Assembly: GCA_003344405.1 (NCBI GenBank)
Contig: NOWV01000131.1
Span: 148,990-212,989, forward strand
DNA length: 64,000 nt
DNA from: Trichoplax sp. H2
Lineage: Eukaryota > Placozoa > Uniplacotomia > Trichoplacea
Direction of reading: 5' to 3'
In this document: positions 41,001 through 53,808 of the stretch, piece by piece
Position numbering within the stretch: position 1 is the stretch's first letter
Layout of the letters: each line of letters opens with the position of its first letter
The notes under the pieces: model-generated
Seen by the model: only the letters and a program-made list of their open reading frames with translations
What the model was told of the DNA's origin: nothing
Databases searched by the model: none
Translations under genes and position numbers: made by a program

Positions 41001-42885
41001 GATTATTTTCGTTAAGACTTAAATTACTGAGAATATATCGACTGCGAGATTACTGTTATATTTTTACGCTAGTAAATGTAGAGTTTACTAATTTTTTGCG
41101 TCATTTACTTGAAATAAATAAGCAAAACTGAGATTTGCATTAAAACCATTATCTCTAATAAAAATTTTTAGTGTTTATCTAACAAGGATATATTCTGTAA
41201 TGAATTAAAAGCTGGCTAACAGTAAATTATCATGGTAGCTATTATTTAGTTTACCAATAAAGTATTGATATGCAGGATAAATACAAATATTAAGTATAAT
41301 TATGACCGGATCTTCCGTGGAGTTTTAATTTGCGTAATGTCAATTGGTAATAATAAATCAAACATCAATTATTGCACACTCAATGGTAAATTAATTCGTT
41401 TCTGTTATTAGTCGCTATAAAGCTAATCATCTCAATCATTGCTTTGAATTTAAACCACAAAATATTTCTGATTTCTCTTGAATCAACTGTCCTGCTGGCC
41501 CTGAATTGATGGATGCATATAATTCTGATGAAAAGGCCAGAGAATAAGCTGCTTTCATTTTTAATATCAAATTTTAAAGGAAACAATTAAGTTACAGCGA
41601 TAAAACGTATTAAACTATCTATTTATCTCCTGTTATTCAATAATATCATAATTTTATGTATCGCAGATTTGGCTAGTAGGACATTAAAAGCTGATTAATT
41701 CTTAATTAAACAGGATGAGGGTGACTCCTCTTGGAATTATTTATTAGTTATATAACGAGAAGTCAATAGATTGCGCAGGTAGTTTATATGATTCTCTTTT
41801 AGCTAATTGATCATGCACGCATTACATATTCCGAGATTATAAATTTGTCATAAATATCAATTTTGGCCTTTAATTAAGTTTAATGTCATGGTAGTTGGAA
41901 ATACACGTTGATGAAATATCTTAATTAGCTACAGCACAAATGAAAATATCACATTTGAGTGGCATGGATCTGCGCTACCATTCAGTAATGCTTCTAGTAG
42001 AGAAAAGAATTCAAGAAATAGTACATAGATCGGATTATTGCCAATGATATGTTAACGACTGTTGATACCGTATAGAGCTTATAGCTATAAGTACGCGCTG
42101 AGTTCTATTATAGAATAATCAAAATTATTAAAATGCAGTTTCCTCGTATCATAATATTGAAGCACTATAGCAGTCATTACGGAAGGATTTAAACTAATAA
42201 CGAGATCATTAATAAATCACTCATTCAATTTGCACCACAACATCATAGGACTTCAATGCCCAGATAATTTTCGGTATATAGGTTTATCGATGTCATTAAC
42301 CTAGCATTGTCCATTCTATAATTGCACTTTTTTTCATACCTACAGATCTACTTTTAGCCGCCTAAACTACTGTTATACTGTAGAATTGGTCTAAGGTATA
42401 TTTATTGTTAAAAAAATACAATGTTTTGTATCATATCGAATATCATGGAATATAGATCTCCGTTCATCTCTGTGAAACTGCTTTATAAACGGTGCGGTTT
42501 CAATTTCATTGCACAATATATAAATCTAAATTTGTAATGAGAAAAAAATTGAACTATTCCAAATACTAACACTACTTCAGGTTTGTTCTTCCCGACATTT
42601 ACCAACCTACACTACGACAACACCAACAGTCTCTCTTTTAGACAAAGCTGAACCCAAACTTTATTAAAAGTCAGTCAGTTTATAGTAAATCGATATAAAC
42701 ATAAATTATCAGTATTAAAACTTGTAAAACGTGATAGATAAAAAATTAATATTAATAATTATAATTACTAATGCATTGCTAGATAAGACTAGGTATTTTA
42801 TCTTATGGAAACTTCTGGTATGATTCGATAGCTATGTAAAAGTTACTCCTTAATACCATTATTTATGAGAGTTATATAAAATTTT
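38089..42885. other. 4.8-kb AT-rich gene desert
   Basis: Between esterase copy 1 and the SDR gene. I saw no open frame with a recognisable motif, no GC shift and few (TACWG)n words. Short open frames such as 40268-40549 are AT-driven. Confidence 0.5.
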
Positions 42886-43857
42886 TCATTTTAAACCTGT
42901 TAACTCTTCACTGATATCCCAGAGTTTGTTCCCTGCTTCCTCATCGAGAGCGTGATCTTGTAATTTTTTAATCTGACAGTCTACAAAGTACTGTCCAGTA
43001 ATTCTTTCAACTTCCTCTGAAACAGCAAGGTGTATCGTCGTTTGGGCACCTTCATGACTTGATTTGAAAAATATAAATGCAATGGGATAAATGACCAGCC
43101 TGGCCCAAAAGTACTTTAAAATATTTACACCTCGCCATATTTCAGTTCTAACAGCTCCAGGATGTAAAGCGTTTACCGTAACATGGGTGTCCTTTAATTT
43201 TTTGGCCAGTGAACGTGTAAATAATATATTAGCTAATTTGCTTTGAGAATAGACATTAAAATTGTTAAAATTTTTCTCGTTTTGGATATCATCAAAATTG
43301 ATTGATTTTACAAAAGCATAGACCGAAGAGGCAACATTAACAATCCTACTTGAAGCGCTTTCCTTAATTTTAGGGAGTAAAAGGTTGGTGAGTAGGAAAT
43401 GACCAAAATGGTTGACACCCATGATCATTTCCAGCCCATCCTCAGTCAATTTTCTATCGCAAGCTAGTCCAGCGTTATTAACCAATATATCAACGCTTTT
43501 TTCATTGGTTATAATCTCCTGAGTAAACTTGCGAATGGATTTAAATGAGGCTAGATTAAGATGCATGTAGATAACGTTGTTGTTACCAGTAGCGCGGCGA
43601 ATATCTTCCATGGCAGCTTCACCTCGGGATTGATCTCTGCAGGCTAAAATAACGCGACCACCACGTCGAGCAAAATCTTGAGCAGCTTCTCTCCCAATAC
43701 CACAATTGGCACCAGTGACAATGACAACTTTGCCTTCCAGGCTGGCTCGGCTACGACATACTCCACCAGCGTAATACCTTTTAACGACATATAAACCCGT
43801 AGCAAGTGATACTGCAACGGCAGTCCAAATTTGATGGCCAGACAACGATATCTCCAT
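42886..43857 (-). CDS. Retinol dehydrogenase-like short-chain dehydrogenase
   Basis: Single-exon, 323-residue SDR of the RDH11-14 type, expected to reduce or oxidise retinoids or lipid carbonyls with NADP(H) at the ER or mitochondrial membrane. An N-terminal hydrophobic anchor (~10-28) is followed by the cofactor motif TGANCGIG (48-55). CRD after strand 2 (73-75) suggests NADP preference. Further motifs: NNAG (127-130), catalytic Asn149 in VNHFGHF, Ser177 in VNVASS, and YSQSK with Tyr203/Lys207. All catalytic residues are present and length is normal for the family. Exact orthology to RDH11, 12, 13 or 14 cannot be decided by eye. No introns, unlike the housekeeping genes nearby. Confidence 0.92.
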   Translation of the reverse strand: MEISLSGHQIWTAVAVSLATGLYVVKRYYAGGVCRSRASLEGKVVIVTGANCGIGREAAQDFARRGGRVILACRDQSRGEAAMEDIRRATGNNNVIYMHLNLASFKSIRKFTQEIITNEKSVDILVNNAGLACDRKLTEDGLEMIMGVNHFGHFLLTNLLLPKIKESASSRIVNVASSVYAFVKSINFDDIQNEKNFNNFNVYSQSKLANILFTRSLAKKLKDTHVTVNALHPGAVRTEIWRGVNILKYFWARLVIYPIAFIFFKSSHEGAQTTIHLAVSEEVERITGQYFVDCQIKKLQDHALDEEAGNKLWDISEELTGLK

Positions 43858-44600
43858 GATGACTACGTTAACAATTATGATACACAGTTTCTGCTGACGT
43901 TCAGTGATTATATAATTAATTGCTTATTGAAAGCCAGTAAGTTGTGTGCAAGCCAGGACGATGTCAACTCAATAAAATGATGATTGTTCCACAATGACTG
44001 CAGATACATATAGACAAGACTACACCTGAGTAATAGTTAGTTCATTACCGAATGGATTGTGTTCTAATTTAATAGTATTGAGAATAAACCTTGAATAAAA
44101 TGTGATGTAAAAGTTGAGGATGGAAAGCAAGACGTCGATTTCGTTGCCAAAGGCTTTTGCTTTACCAGACACCTTCGCCAATTGAAGATAGGAAAAGGTG
44201 TCGAGGATAGCTACTAATACCGAGTTTCCAGTAGTCTCGATAGAAGCGTGATTGTCACTTTCTGCCTAGTAGCTATAGCTGGTATCATAGGGACAGCAGA
44301 ATGAAAGATGACCATTATACTGTACACTGTAAACTACAATACATACTACTGTACTCTACAACTGGTTGATAGCTGTCGACAGTTGTTTCGCTCAAGCGTA
44401 GTGTAGCCGTTACAGTACTGTATACTGTACACGACTATAGTGTAGCCATTATAAGGGCTATACAGTACGATGACTTCACTGAACAACTACACTATGACGA
44501 TTATACTGTATGCGGTGTGTACAGTACAACCGGTTGAAAGCTTTTGACAATTATTCAGCTCTGTCATAGTGCAGCCATTACAAGGGCTTCACCATGACTA
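43858..44600. other. SDR 5' flank with (TACWG)n words
   Basis: Contains a loose cluster of TACTGTACACTGTA-type runs at about 44316-44530, 460 bp and more upstream of the SDR start, leading into the 141-bp satellite. Confidence 0.5.
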
Positions 44601-45560
44601 TAGTGAACAACTATAATTTAGGTCTTTGAATTTGATGCTAAAATTTCACAAATACAGATTACTACAACTTGGAGTCATTGGCACTTGATATTTTTAAACA
44701 TTTTTACTGCATTATTGAGTTACTTTATTTCTTTTAAGCCCTTGTAATCATAAGAGCTACACCAATGGGCTGAACTGAACAACTAGAATTAGGTCTATGA
44801 ATTGGAAGGCATTGACTTTGAATGGAGCTAAAATTTCACAAATACAGATTACTACAACTTTGAGTCATTGGCTCTTTTAAGCCCTTATAAGGGCTTAAAT
44901 ATGACTGAACCGATCAACTAGAATTAGGTCTATGAATTGGAAGGCATTGACTTTGAATGGAGCTAAAACTTGACAAATACAGATTACTACAACTTTGAGT
45001 CATTGGCTCTTTTAAGCCCTTATAATCATAAGGGCTTAAATATGACTGAACTAATCGACTAGAATTAGGTCTATGAATTGGAAGGCATTGACTTTGAATA
45101 AAGCTAAAATTTGACAAATACAGATTACTACAACTTTGAGTCATTGGCTCTTTTAAGCCCTTATAATCATAAGGGCTTAAATATGACTGAACTAATCGAC
45201 TAGAATTAGGTCTATGAATTGGAAGGCATTGATTTTAAATAAAGCTAAAATTTGACAAATACAGATTACTACAACTTTGAGTCATTGGCTCTTTTAAGCC
45301 CTTATAATCGTAAGGGCTTAAATATGACTGAACCGATCACCTAGAATTAGGTCTATGAATTGGAAGGCATTGACTTTGAATGGAGCTAAAATTTCACAAA
45401 TACAGATTACTACAACTTTGAGTCATTGGCTCTTTTAAGCCCTTATAATCATAAGGGCTTAAATATGACTGAACTAATCGACTAGAATTAGGTCTATGAA
45501 TTGGAAGGCATTGACTTTGAATGGAGCTAAAACTTGACAAATACAGATTACTACAACTAG
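44600..45560. repeat. 141-bp satellite array
   Basis: About seven tandem units. The anchor word AGAATTAGGTC occurs at 44784, 44920, 45061, 45202, 45343 and 45484 (spacings 136, then 141 four times), and a diverged first unit is at about 44613. Each later unit contains a near-perfect inverted repeat, AAGCCCTTAT / ATAAGGGCTT separated by AATC or AATCG; the unit before 44920 lacks the spacer. As 141 is divisible by three, a 47-residue repeat stays open on the minus strand, but there is no start, motif or splice context to call it coding. Confidence 0.92.
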
Positions 45561-46619
45561 TTGACTCAATTCCTAGACACGACACAGACAAGCATTTGGA
45601 TAACATACCATGTTGATAATTTGTAATCTATGATTATAATTATTAGAACTTAGAACTTCTCTATCATAATTATAATTATCAGACATGACATTACGCTACG
45701 GTTCGGACTTAGTGTACTAGTGTAACGCTACACATATTTTAATGATTGTGCGCGACAAGAAAAGCACATCACCATGGCTAGACAAGGCATAATTTTATTC
45801 CAGCAATTCGTTCCATATCAGTGACGACAGTGCCAGTCTGTCCATTTAATTTAAAAGATAGCATTTCTTCTGAAATTAATCAACAAGACCAGATAGAAAA
45901 CGCCTATACATTTATTCTGTCACTTATAACGAATCCTTATTTAAGTTTATGCCTTATCATAAGTAAGTAAGATAATGCAGAGATTTTATTGAGATACTGC
46001 ATGACCGGCATACGAATATGAAGATACGTTAAAAGATAGCCTCATACTACTGCACAATGTACATGCATTCTCTCGCTTATATCAAATCGCTATGGAAGCC
46101 TATGCCTTACCGTAAGTAGGTAATGCGCGATACGCATTCGAATACAAAGATGTGAAATACGTTAAAAGCCTAGCATAGTACATGTGAATACAAACGAAAA
46201 TTGTGAAATGCCAACATTATCTTTAGGTATTGAGCTATGGAGGACTAGTTGTCATATATCTGAATCTTAGCCTTGATTAATGTTAGTACACGAAAATACA
46301 CAACACTAGTTATTCAATTAGCAATGCAATTCATACAGTTTACTACCGAAATAACGCTTGACAAGGATACGGTATCGTATCTGTTGCAAATCTTATTTCT
46401 AGGTAGTATTCCAATTCATTGCAAGTGTACACATTGTTCTGGCAAATTACCATAATAACTAACTAAAATCCTGCAATCTTACTTACTTAGGACTACATTA
46501 ACATTAAAAATACTCGCATATACTATAAGTTAAGTTATAAACTTAAATTACTGTCCTCAGTCTTTTCCCTAGATAGAGTTACAGAGTTGGCTAAAATTGA
46601 AATATCTATAATATATCGA
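45561..46619. other. Intergenic region downstream of esterase copy 2
   Basis: AT-rich sequence without recognised exons. A local imperfect duplication is visible: GCCTTATCATAAGTAAGTAAGATAATGC-like and GCCTTACCGTAAGTAGGTAATGC-like stretches near 45950 and 46100. Confidence 0.4.
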
Positions 46620-48932
46620 TTAATTTTTATGGCTACCACCACCCCGACAATACGTAAAACACAAAATAAAGATAAGGAGAAGCAGAGCAGCACTAACACC
46701 AATCATAACAAATGCTACAACTCTAAAGGTAGATTCTTGAACTACAGTTCCATTTGTAGTGAACATCATCGTTGGCTGAAATGTAACTGAAGTGGTGATG
46801 TCGAAAGGGGGTCCAAATTGAGGTGTCATATATTGATTGAAAAAGGCGATCTTATTACGTTTATAATTCGTAACAGCTTTCATTGATTGAAGACTAATAT
46901 TTAAGCAATTGGGATTGCTAGAATTATACTGAGGCCAAGTCACTTTCGATGTAGAAGGATCTCTGACAATAGAGTAATTATAAGAATATGTTATAGAAAC
47001 AGTTTATTGTACATCTTTTAAATTCAGTACTCTACACGTAATTTATTCGACAGATTCTAAGTAGGCTATATTGTAAGAGGGCAGTATTATAAGGAAAGAG
47101 GGAAGCAGTAATTCTGTATTATGGTGTAAATAAAATGCTAGCAACATATCCTTTTATCAAATATTCTATTTATGTATACAAGATAGTGGTGGACTACCTT
47201 TGGAGACTGCCTTTTATTAAACTGACCGTTGTAGATTTAGGCTGTATCTACGGCATGATCTTGTTTTGGTAGTGTACTTTATTTTGTCGTTGACATTTAC
47301 TATTATTACTTTAAACCTTAAATTATAATTTACTTTTATTTATTTTATGTCTACCTTATTGTATACTCTTTTAACGCATAAATACAGCTTGATCTTGTTG
47401 CATACTGTAGCATTATTCGCATCTAGTCATAATTAGAGTGGGAGTGTTGAAAGTTTCAGACCATTAAAGAAAACTTACCCTGTATGAATAAAATTTCCCC
47501 ACATCTTCATGGAATCTCTACTTAGTTGCGCTTCAGCAGTAGTAAAATTAGTTAGATAATAAGCAGGTTTTTGGACTGGGTAGCCGTAAAAATATGGTAC
47601 ATCCATACTATGAGTTACACCCATATAAGCTGGCAAATATATATCTTGCTGTGTATGATAAGTCCAAACATAATTATATGTTGGGGCATGTTTAGAATAT
47701 TTTTGGGCCATGAAATCAGAAGTTGAAAGAAATAGAGCATCATTGGATAGTTCGCCTAACTTCATTCTATTAACGGTTGGCGAGTCGATATTAGTATAAT
47801 CAGTATATCTATTAATAACGGAAGCTCTAGCCGATGGAGGATATTCCCTAAACCAATTACTGACATAACCCAAGAATACTTGTCTAGTGACTAATGGAGG
47901 AATAAAAGAGTAACCGTCTTGTAAAGTTGTTCCGATCAAAAGTCGGCCTTTAAAAAAGCGACCATCCTGGAGTAATTTCCTAGGATTTTCATTAAGAAAT
48001 CGACCATCGATGACAAGACCAAAATTTGCAGGATTTTCTCTCAACAACGCAAATTGAATTTGTAACAGTATTGTAGAATTGTACTTATTGATGCATTGAT
48101 AAATTGCACGGAGGTTGGAAGTATTACATTGACCTACTTGGCCAATTCTTAGAAAAGTAGCTCGTGCTTCTGCAACGGATCTACCGTCAAGGATAGTTCC
48201 GCTTTCCATGATTGCATAGCGATATAATCCACTACTACTAGGCGCTACTAGATGTATTCCAACAGCGAATGAACCAGCAGAGAAACCAGCTAAAGTTACA
48301 GCATCCTTATTACCGCCAAATTGCTCGATATTATTTTGTACCCATGCCATTGCTAGTTGCTGATCTAAAAAGCCAAGGTTGGCTTGGATAGAACGGCTAT
48401 TTGCATTGGCTTCTCCTGAAGTCGTGAAACCGAATATACCCAATCTGTAATTCATGGTAACTACAACAATATCTTCCATTACTGCTAATGTTTGCGGCTG
48501 CCAATTAGCACCACTTCCACCTATGTAGCCACCACCATGAATCCAAACCATGACGGATTTATTGCCAGCTATACTTGGCGCAGTAGTAAAGACATTTAAG
48601 TATAAGCAGTTTTCATTAATGATACTTTCTGGAGCTGTAAGTGGCGATCTGAAGACTGGAACAAATTGAATACATGAACTGCTATACTTTGTGGCATTTA
48701 ATACACCGGGCCATGAGGAATTTAACGGCCGAGATGGCTTAAAACGATTCACACCGATGGGAGGTTCAGCAAAAGGAATTCCCAAATATTTATGTAAAGT
48801 TGTTTGACCAACCAGTTCCGTTGTGCCCCTAACAAGTCCTTTATCGGTGTTAACGATTATTTGACCGATTGAATTCGATGTTAAAATTCCCAAAATAATA
48901 AAAATGGAGGCATGAAAACAGTAGTAAGCCAT
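46620..48932 (-). CDS. Membrane-anchored carboxylesterase/cholinesterase-like, copy 2
   Basis: Same two-exon plan as copy 1: exon 1 47479-48932, a 516-bp phase-2 intron after FIHTG, exon 2 46620-46962. Signal peptide (~1-23), NENCLYLN at 106-113, intact oxyanion motif HGGGYIGGSG, nucleophile Ser218 in GFSAG, acid position Asp339 (TLQDGYSF), His441 in THSMDVPYFYGYP. Exon 2 ends with one hydrophobic helix (VVAFVMIGVSAALLLLIFILCF) and a short YCRGGGSHKN tail, so it is predicted as a type I ectoenzyme. EDCLYLN is changed to ENCLYLN. Substrate not inferable; choline-site residues would need alignment. Confidence 0.92.
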
Positions 48933-51699
48933 TTTCCTTTTTACTCAGTTAATTACTGGTATAGGGAATAAAACAAGTACTTAAAATTGTAATAAAATTA
49001 ACAACAACTTGTCTTAATTAGCTAATAGTTCATCAATAAACAGCCAAAAACAACCTGTTGAAAATTCACTACCACACACCGTAGACGTTTCTTTTATCTT
49101 TTTGTTTGTGGTAACTAAAGCTTTGGAAGTTCTATGTATTGACTACTGAATAGCACTTACTATAATTACCATATCTTTTCCAGGCGGTCTACCAATGAGA
49201 TGTAACGCTGATGTAGTTGCTTTTGTGATACCTTCCTTTCATGGGATATCTAAATTATTCTTACTCTAAGAATAATTATAGGACATACTATTATATACTT
49301 TCCGTTATGATCATCACAGTAAATTACCATCAGCATAAATTCAGTAAACTGGCTGATTAATTAGCAAACTTCACGTGACACCATCATTTTATTGCTTGTA
49401 GAAAAATTTTAAGCTATGATATGAATATTCCAAGAGCACAGTATACTATGACACTTATATTATTAATTTTACAATTACTATATATATAAAGAGATAGTAG
49501 TCTTGATTCGAGTTGAGAAGACGAGGATTATGTCGGTATTAGGATCGCCAACCTTAATAACATACGGCTTAGGTTAGGTTATAATATCGAATAGATTTAC
49601 GATAAGAATTGGCCTTTGATATACTGTAATGCTGATAAAGATAATTTCGGGACAATACAGGGTGTGGAAAGGCGGATATAACAAAATAAGTTTCAGCAAA
49701 TACAAGCAAGTAACGTACTTATAACCAATCATTAATTTGTTAATTGTTGCTATCTGAAGATCGAATTTTTTTGATTATCATATATAATGACTCCGTTATA
49801 CAGTTTAGAACGTAGAACTTCGTTAAACAAATGAATAACGAGCTCAAATGCTCAATATATACTATACTACGACATGTGTATATTGAATTTTAAATGCTTA
49901 TTGTCGAGCAAAAATAGAGTTATATAATTTAAAGTTTTTAATGCAAAAATTAATTTGATTTATTCGAAGTAGAAATAGCCATATCACGTTATTCGGACTT
50001 TCCTACAGTAAAGTACAGGTTACTACTCTTGTTTAATAGCTTACATATACGATAGAATTATATGCGTATCTAGTATTCATTCTTACATCTATGATTTTTT
50101 GAGATTATGATTCTACTTATAGACTGATTTAATTTTATAGTTATTTTAATGAGGCTAAAAGTCAGTAAGAACTACAGAAGTTTTTTTCCTAATATCGTAT
50201 GACTAGATCAGTAAACTACTCTACTAGAGAAACAGCATCAATTAATTTTCAGGAGTATTTAATACAGGTTGCTGGGAGGTAGATAAAAGCGAGGTATTAT
50301 TATATTTCGGGAGGATTTTTTAAAGAAACATAAGCTGCCGGAAGTAATTGCCCTACTATCAAAACAATTAACAGCCAATAGTTATATAATTACTAGCATT
50401 TTAATGGATGCTAAAATGAATTTATATCATTTTAGTGACTCATATTTCGTTAAGTACCGCCCTTGTATTCTTTTTACAACAGCTATTAGCAATAAAGATT
50501 ATCTCATATCTTTCACTCTGATGTATAGTATTAATATCCTACTTTCAAACCGATATGAAAGCAACATTAATCTTAGTAGGTTGAGATTAAAATCAATTTA
50601 CTAATCCTTGCTGGCCTATTTCACAATTTTAATTGCGCTGTTATACCTGCTGTACGCCTTTAAAACTATATTTTATTACTAATGTACAGCGATACTATTC
50701 TTTTGTTAATGATTCAAGTAATTAATAGTTTCTTTCCGCTCATCTTAGCGATAACGCCATGATATAACATATACTAGCAGTTAAAAAATTTCCTATCGCT
50801 GAAACACTATAATTATTTATCATATCAATAATGAAGCACAGTAAGATACCCTAATTTAGAACAATTTATTTGTTCCAGATCTTAGGTTGCTAATCCGCTT
50901 AATATGCAACAAAGCTGGTAAGAAGTTGCTTAAATGAGATTAAGCGCATGTTTCCACCAAAAGTGAAATATTTAATTGAACTGCTACTAATCAAGATTAC
51001 TTATAAATCAAAAAAGTACTTTCTAATATCAACTAATTTAATAGCCCCAGGACGAAACTATATTTTCTTAGTAACTTAGCATAATTAATATAAGCTATTT
51101 ATTAATTAATAGGTACTCAATATCCATACAAATTGATCCACAAATTCATTTTACTGTTATAAAGTGTACTGTATGATTGTAAAAACTTTCTTATTATTAA
51201 AAGTCAACTTTTATAAAGCATGATATGGTTATACTGAGAAATTAGGTAAATAACCATACCAAAACATGCATGCAAGATTTTAATGTCATTTATTAGGTCA
51301 TCTGCGACTAAATCGCATTTTTAAGTGTAGGAAAACTTTACGCAATCTTTCAAGCTAACACTTTTATTAATGCTACACGATAGATTATAAATTATCTAGA
51401 AGTGAAATCTTTACACACAAAGTCATGTCGTCTTAATCTTCTCAGTGATTGTAACTTATCTGAGATTGGACCAGAGCTTTAGAACAATCTTATGAAAACT
51501 TAAAAAGCAGTTTTTTAATTTCTGCATCATCTTATTATACTTATTAACAGACAATTATGTTAAAAATCCTACAATGCCACGCTAAAGCTAATACTCAGCA
51601 TTTTCCCATTTAACGGTATAATGAATAGTGCATTATGACAATAGTAAAATAGTATCTTAACGAGGTCGATTATATAATTATGAATTCAACTTTAAATTT
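48933..51699. other. Intergenic region between esterase copies 2 and 3
   Basis: About 2.8 kb, AT-rich, no recognisable exons. The plus-strand open frame at 50404-50604 has no family features. Confidence 0.5.
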
Positions 51700-53808
51700 C
51701 TACGCAGCATATTGCTCTTTGCCTTTGTTTAATTTGCAAAGTAGGATAATTACAATAAGCAATAATAATCCAGTAACACCTGCTAAAACATACGTTGAAA
51801 TCATATAGGTTGATTCCAATGAATTCGATACTGTAGAAGCCATTGTTGATTTGGAAGTTGTAAGTGGAGGTGTATTTGTATTTGTGAGTGTAGCAAGTTG
51901 GGGAAGATATTGATTCCAAAAGGCGAATGGCTTACTATAGTAATTCTTTGCAATTGCCAATTTAGGTGCAATCCACATGTAGTCTTTGCTGGTTTCTCTA
52001 TATCTTGGCCAAGCTGGTGAAGAGCTTAAATCTGACGGATTTCTAAATTATCGTAGTAAAGGGAGTTAACTATTTCGTGATTGACCTTGTATCATTATAT
52101 ATATATCATTATACATTGTATAACAGTCTAGCTAGCTCTAGATATTAATTAATAAACAAAATTTAATTCATGCTTAATATTTTTGTCTGCCTTAGTTATT
52201 ACCAAGTTGTAATGTAAAACTTATAAATTATTAATTATCGCAATTCTTAATCTAGTTTACAACCATATGCGGGTATTTACACGTATATAGCAATTGCTGA
52301 AAGACTACTTACCCTTGACGAATAAAGTTACCCCAGTATGCCATAACCTGTCGGCATACTTGTCGATCGGTATCATCAAATTTGTCTGGAAAATTTGCAG
52401 GTGGATCTAATGGATAGCCAAAAACATATGGGATCTCTATAGTATGCACTGCCTTAGCAAATGAAGGCATCGCGGTTCCTGCAGTGCGATGAGCAAATAT
52501 GTAGGTATAGGTTGGTACATATCGAGAAAGCGCATCTGCATAATTTTCGTTAGGTACACTAAAGCGATAATCATTGAGCATATCGCCATACTGATCTCTA
52601 TTAACGCTTGGTGAGCTAACATTGGCCCAGTTAGTATACTGATATTGGATAGAAAGTTTTACACGTTGATTTGCTGCTGGAAAATTACCATTGACATAAT
52701 TTTTAAACTGATTTTGTGAAAGTCCTTGAGATATATTTGGCATAAGTAATAAGAAAAAATAGCCATCATTCAACATCGTGCCTATCATGATGTCGGCCTT
52801 ATTAAACTTTCCTGAAATTATAGCTTTGTAAGATGATTCTGGTAGTATATCGCCATCAACAATGGGTGAATATGGATTAGTTCCAAGGAATCTCATTTGA
52901 AGTTGTACCAATTGCTGGGCTGGTAGGGTTCTTAGACAATTTACAGTCTCTGTTGTGATGTTTTTGTAACATCTAGCTACCGTGCTATACTGTACAAAGA
53001 AATTTTTAGCATCAGATAGTGTGAACTCGGTCGTCAATTTAGCTTTCTGATAAGATGGGAAATCTCCAAAAATACCACTTTGTATGATAGCGCGGCTAAA
53101 TAATCCTTTGCTAGATGGCATAACCAGGTGATTGGAAACAGCAACTGCTCCAGCTGAGTTACCTGCTATTGTAATTTGATCTTTATTACCTCCGAAATTT
53201 TCGATATTCTCTCTAACCCATTTCAAGGCCAAATTTTGATCTTGTAAAGCTAGATTTGCTGGAATAGTCCTTTGATTGGCATCCTTTTCACCTGACGTCA
53301 TGAAACCAAAGATTCCAAGTCGATAATTTATTGTAACAACAACGATATTTTCGTTAGCAGATAAGACTTGTCCTTGCCACCATGCGCCAGTTCCATAAAG
53401 GAATCCACCACCATGTATCCATACGAGTACTGACATATTCCCGGCTTTGCTAGGGTTAGGTGTAAAAATATTAAGGTAAAGGCAATCTTCACTGACTTGT
53501 ATTTTATGCGAATTTTGACTTAAAGGGCCTACGAGATTCGGTTGAGAACAATCTTTTTGATATTCAGTAGCATTTAGAACACTAGACCATTGCTCTTTGG
53601 GTACTGGCGGCTTAAATCGTAGCTGACCTACGGGAGGCTGAGCGTAAGGAATGCCGAGATAGGCAAACTGATCAGTACCATTAGTATTTACTATTTTACC
53701 ACTAACTGAACCAGCTGTAGTAGAAATGATTAGTTGAGCTTTAGAATAAGGTAATAATGCAATAGTTAATATTACAATACAGCTTGCGGTAAATCTTTCC
53801 AAAGTCAT
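51700..53808 (-). CDS. Membrane-anchored carboxylesterase/cholinesterase-like, copy 3
   Basis: Exon 1 52313-53808, a 270-bp phase-2 intron after FIRQG, exon 2 51700-52042. Signal peptide (~1-24), SEDCLYLNIFTP at 106-117, oxyanion motif HGGGFLYGTG, nucleophile Ser218 in GNSAG, acid position Asp348 (MLNDGYFF), His455 in VHTIEIPYVFGYP. Exon 2 has a Thr/Ser/Pro-rich stalk and one transmembrane helix (YVLAGVTGLLLLIVIILLC) with a KLNKGKEQYAA tail. All catalytic residues are present. It is the closest relative of the fragment at 62.6-63.45 kb, judged from shared RVKLSIQYQYT-like and YIFAHRTAGT-like stretches. Confidence 0.92.

Noticed and set aside
44914-45606. Minus-strand repeat protein with 47-residue units
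   Set aside because: Openness follows from a 141-bp unit length divisible by three; no start context, splice evidence or known motif.
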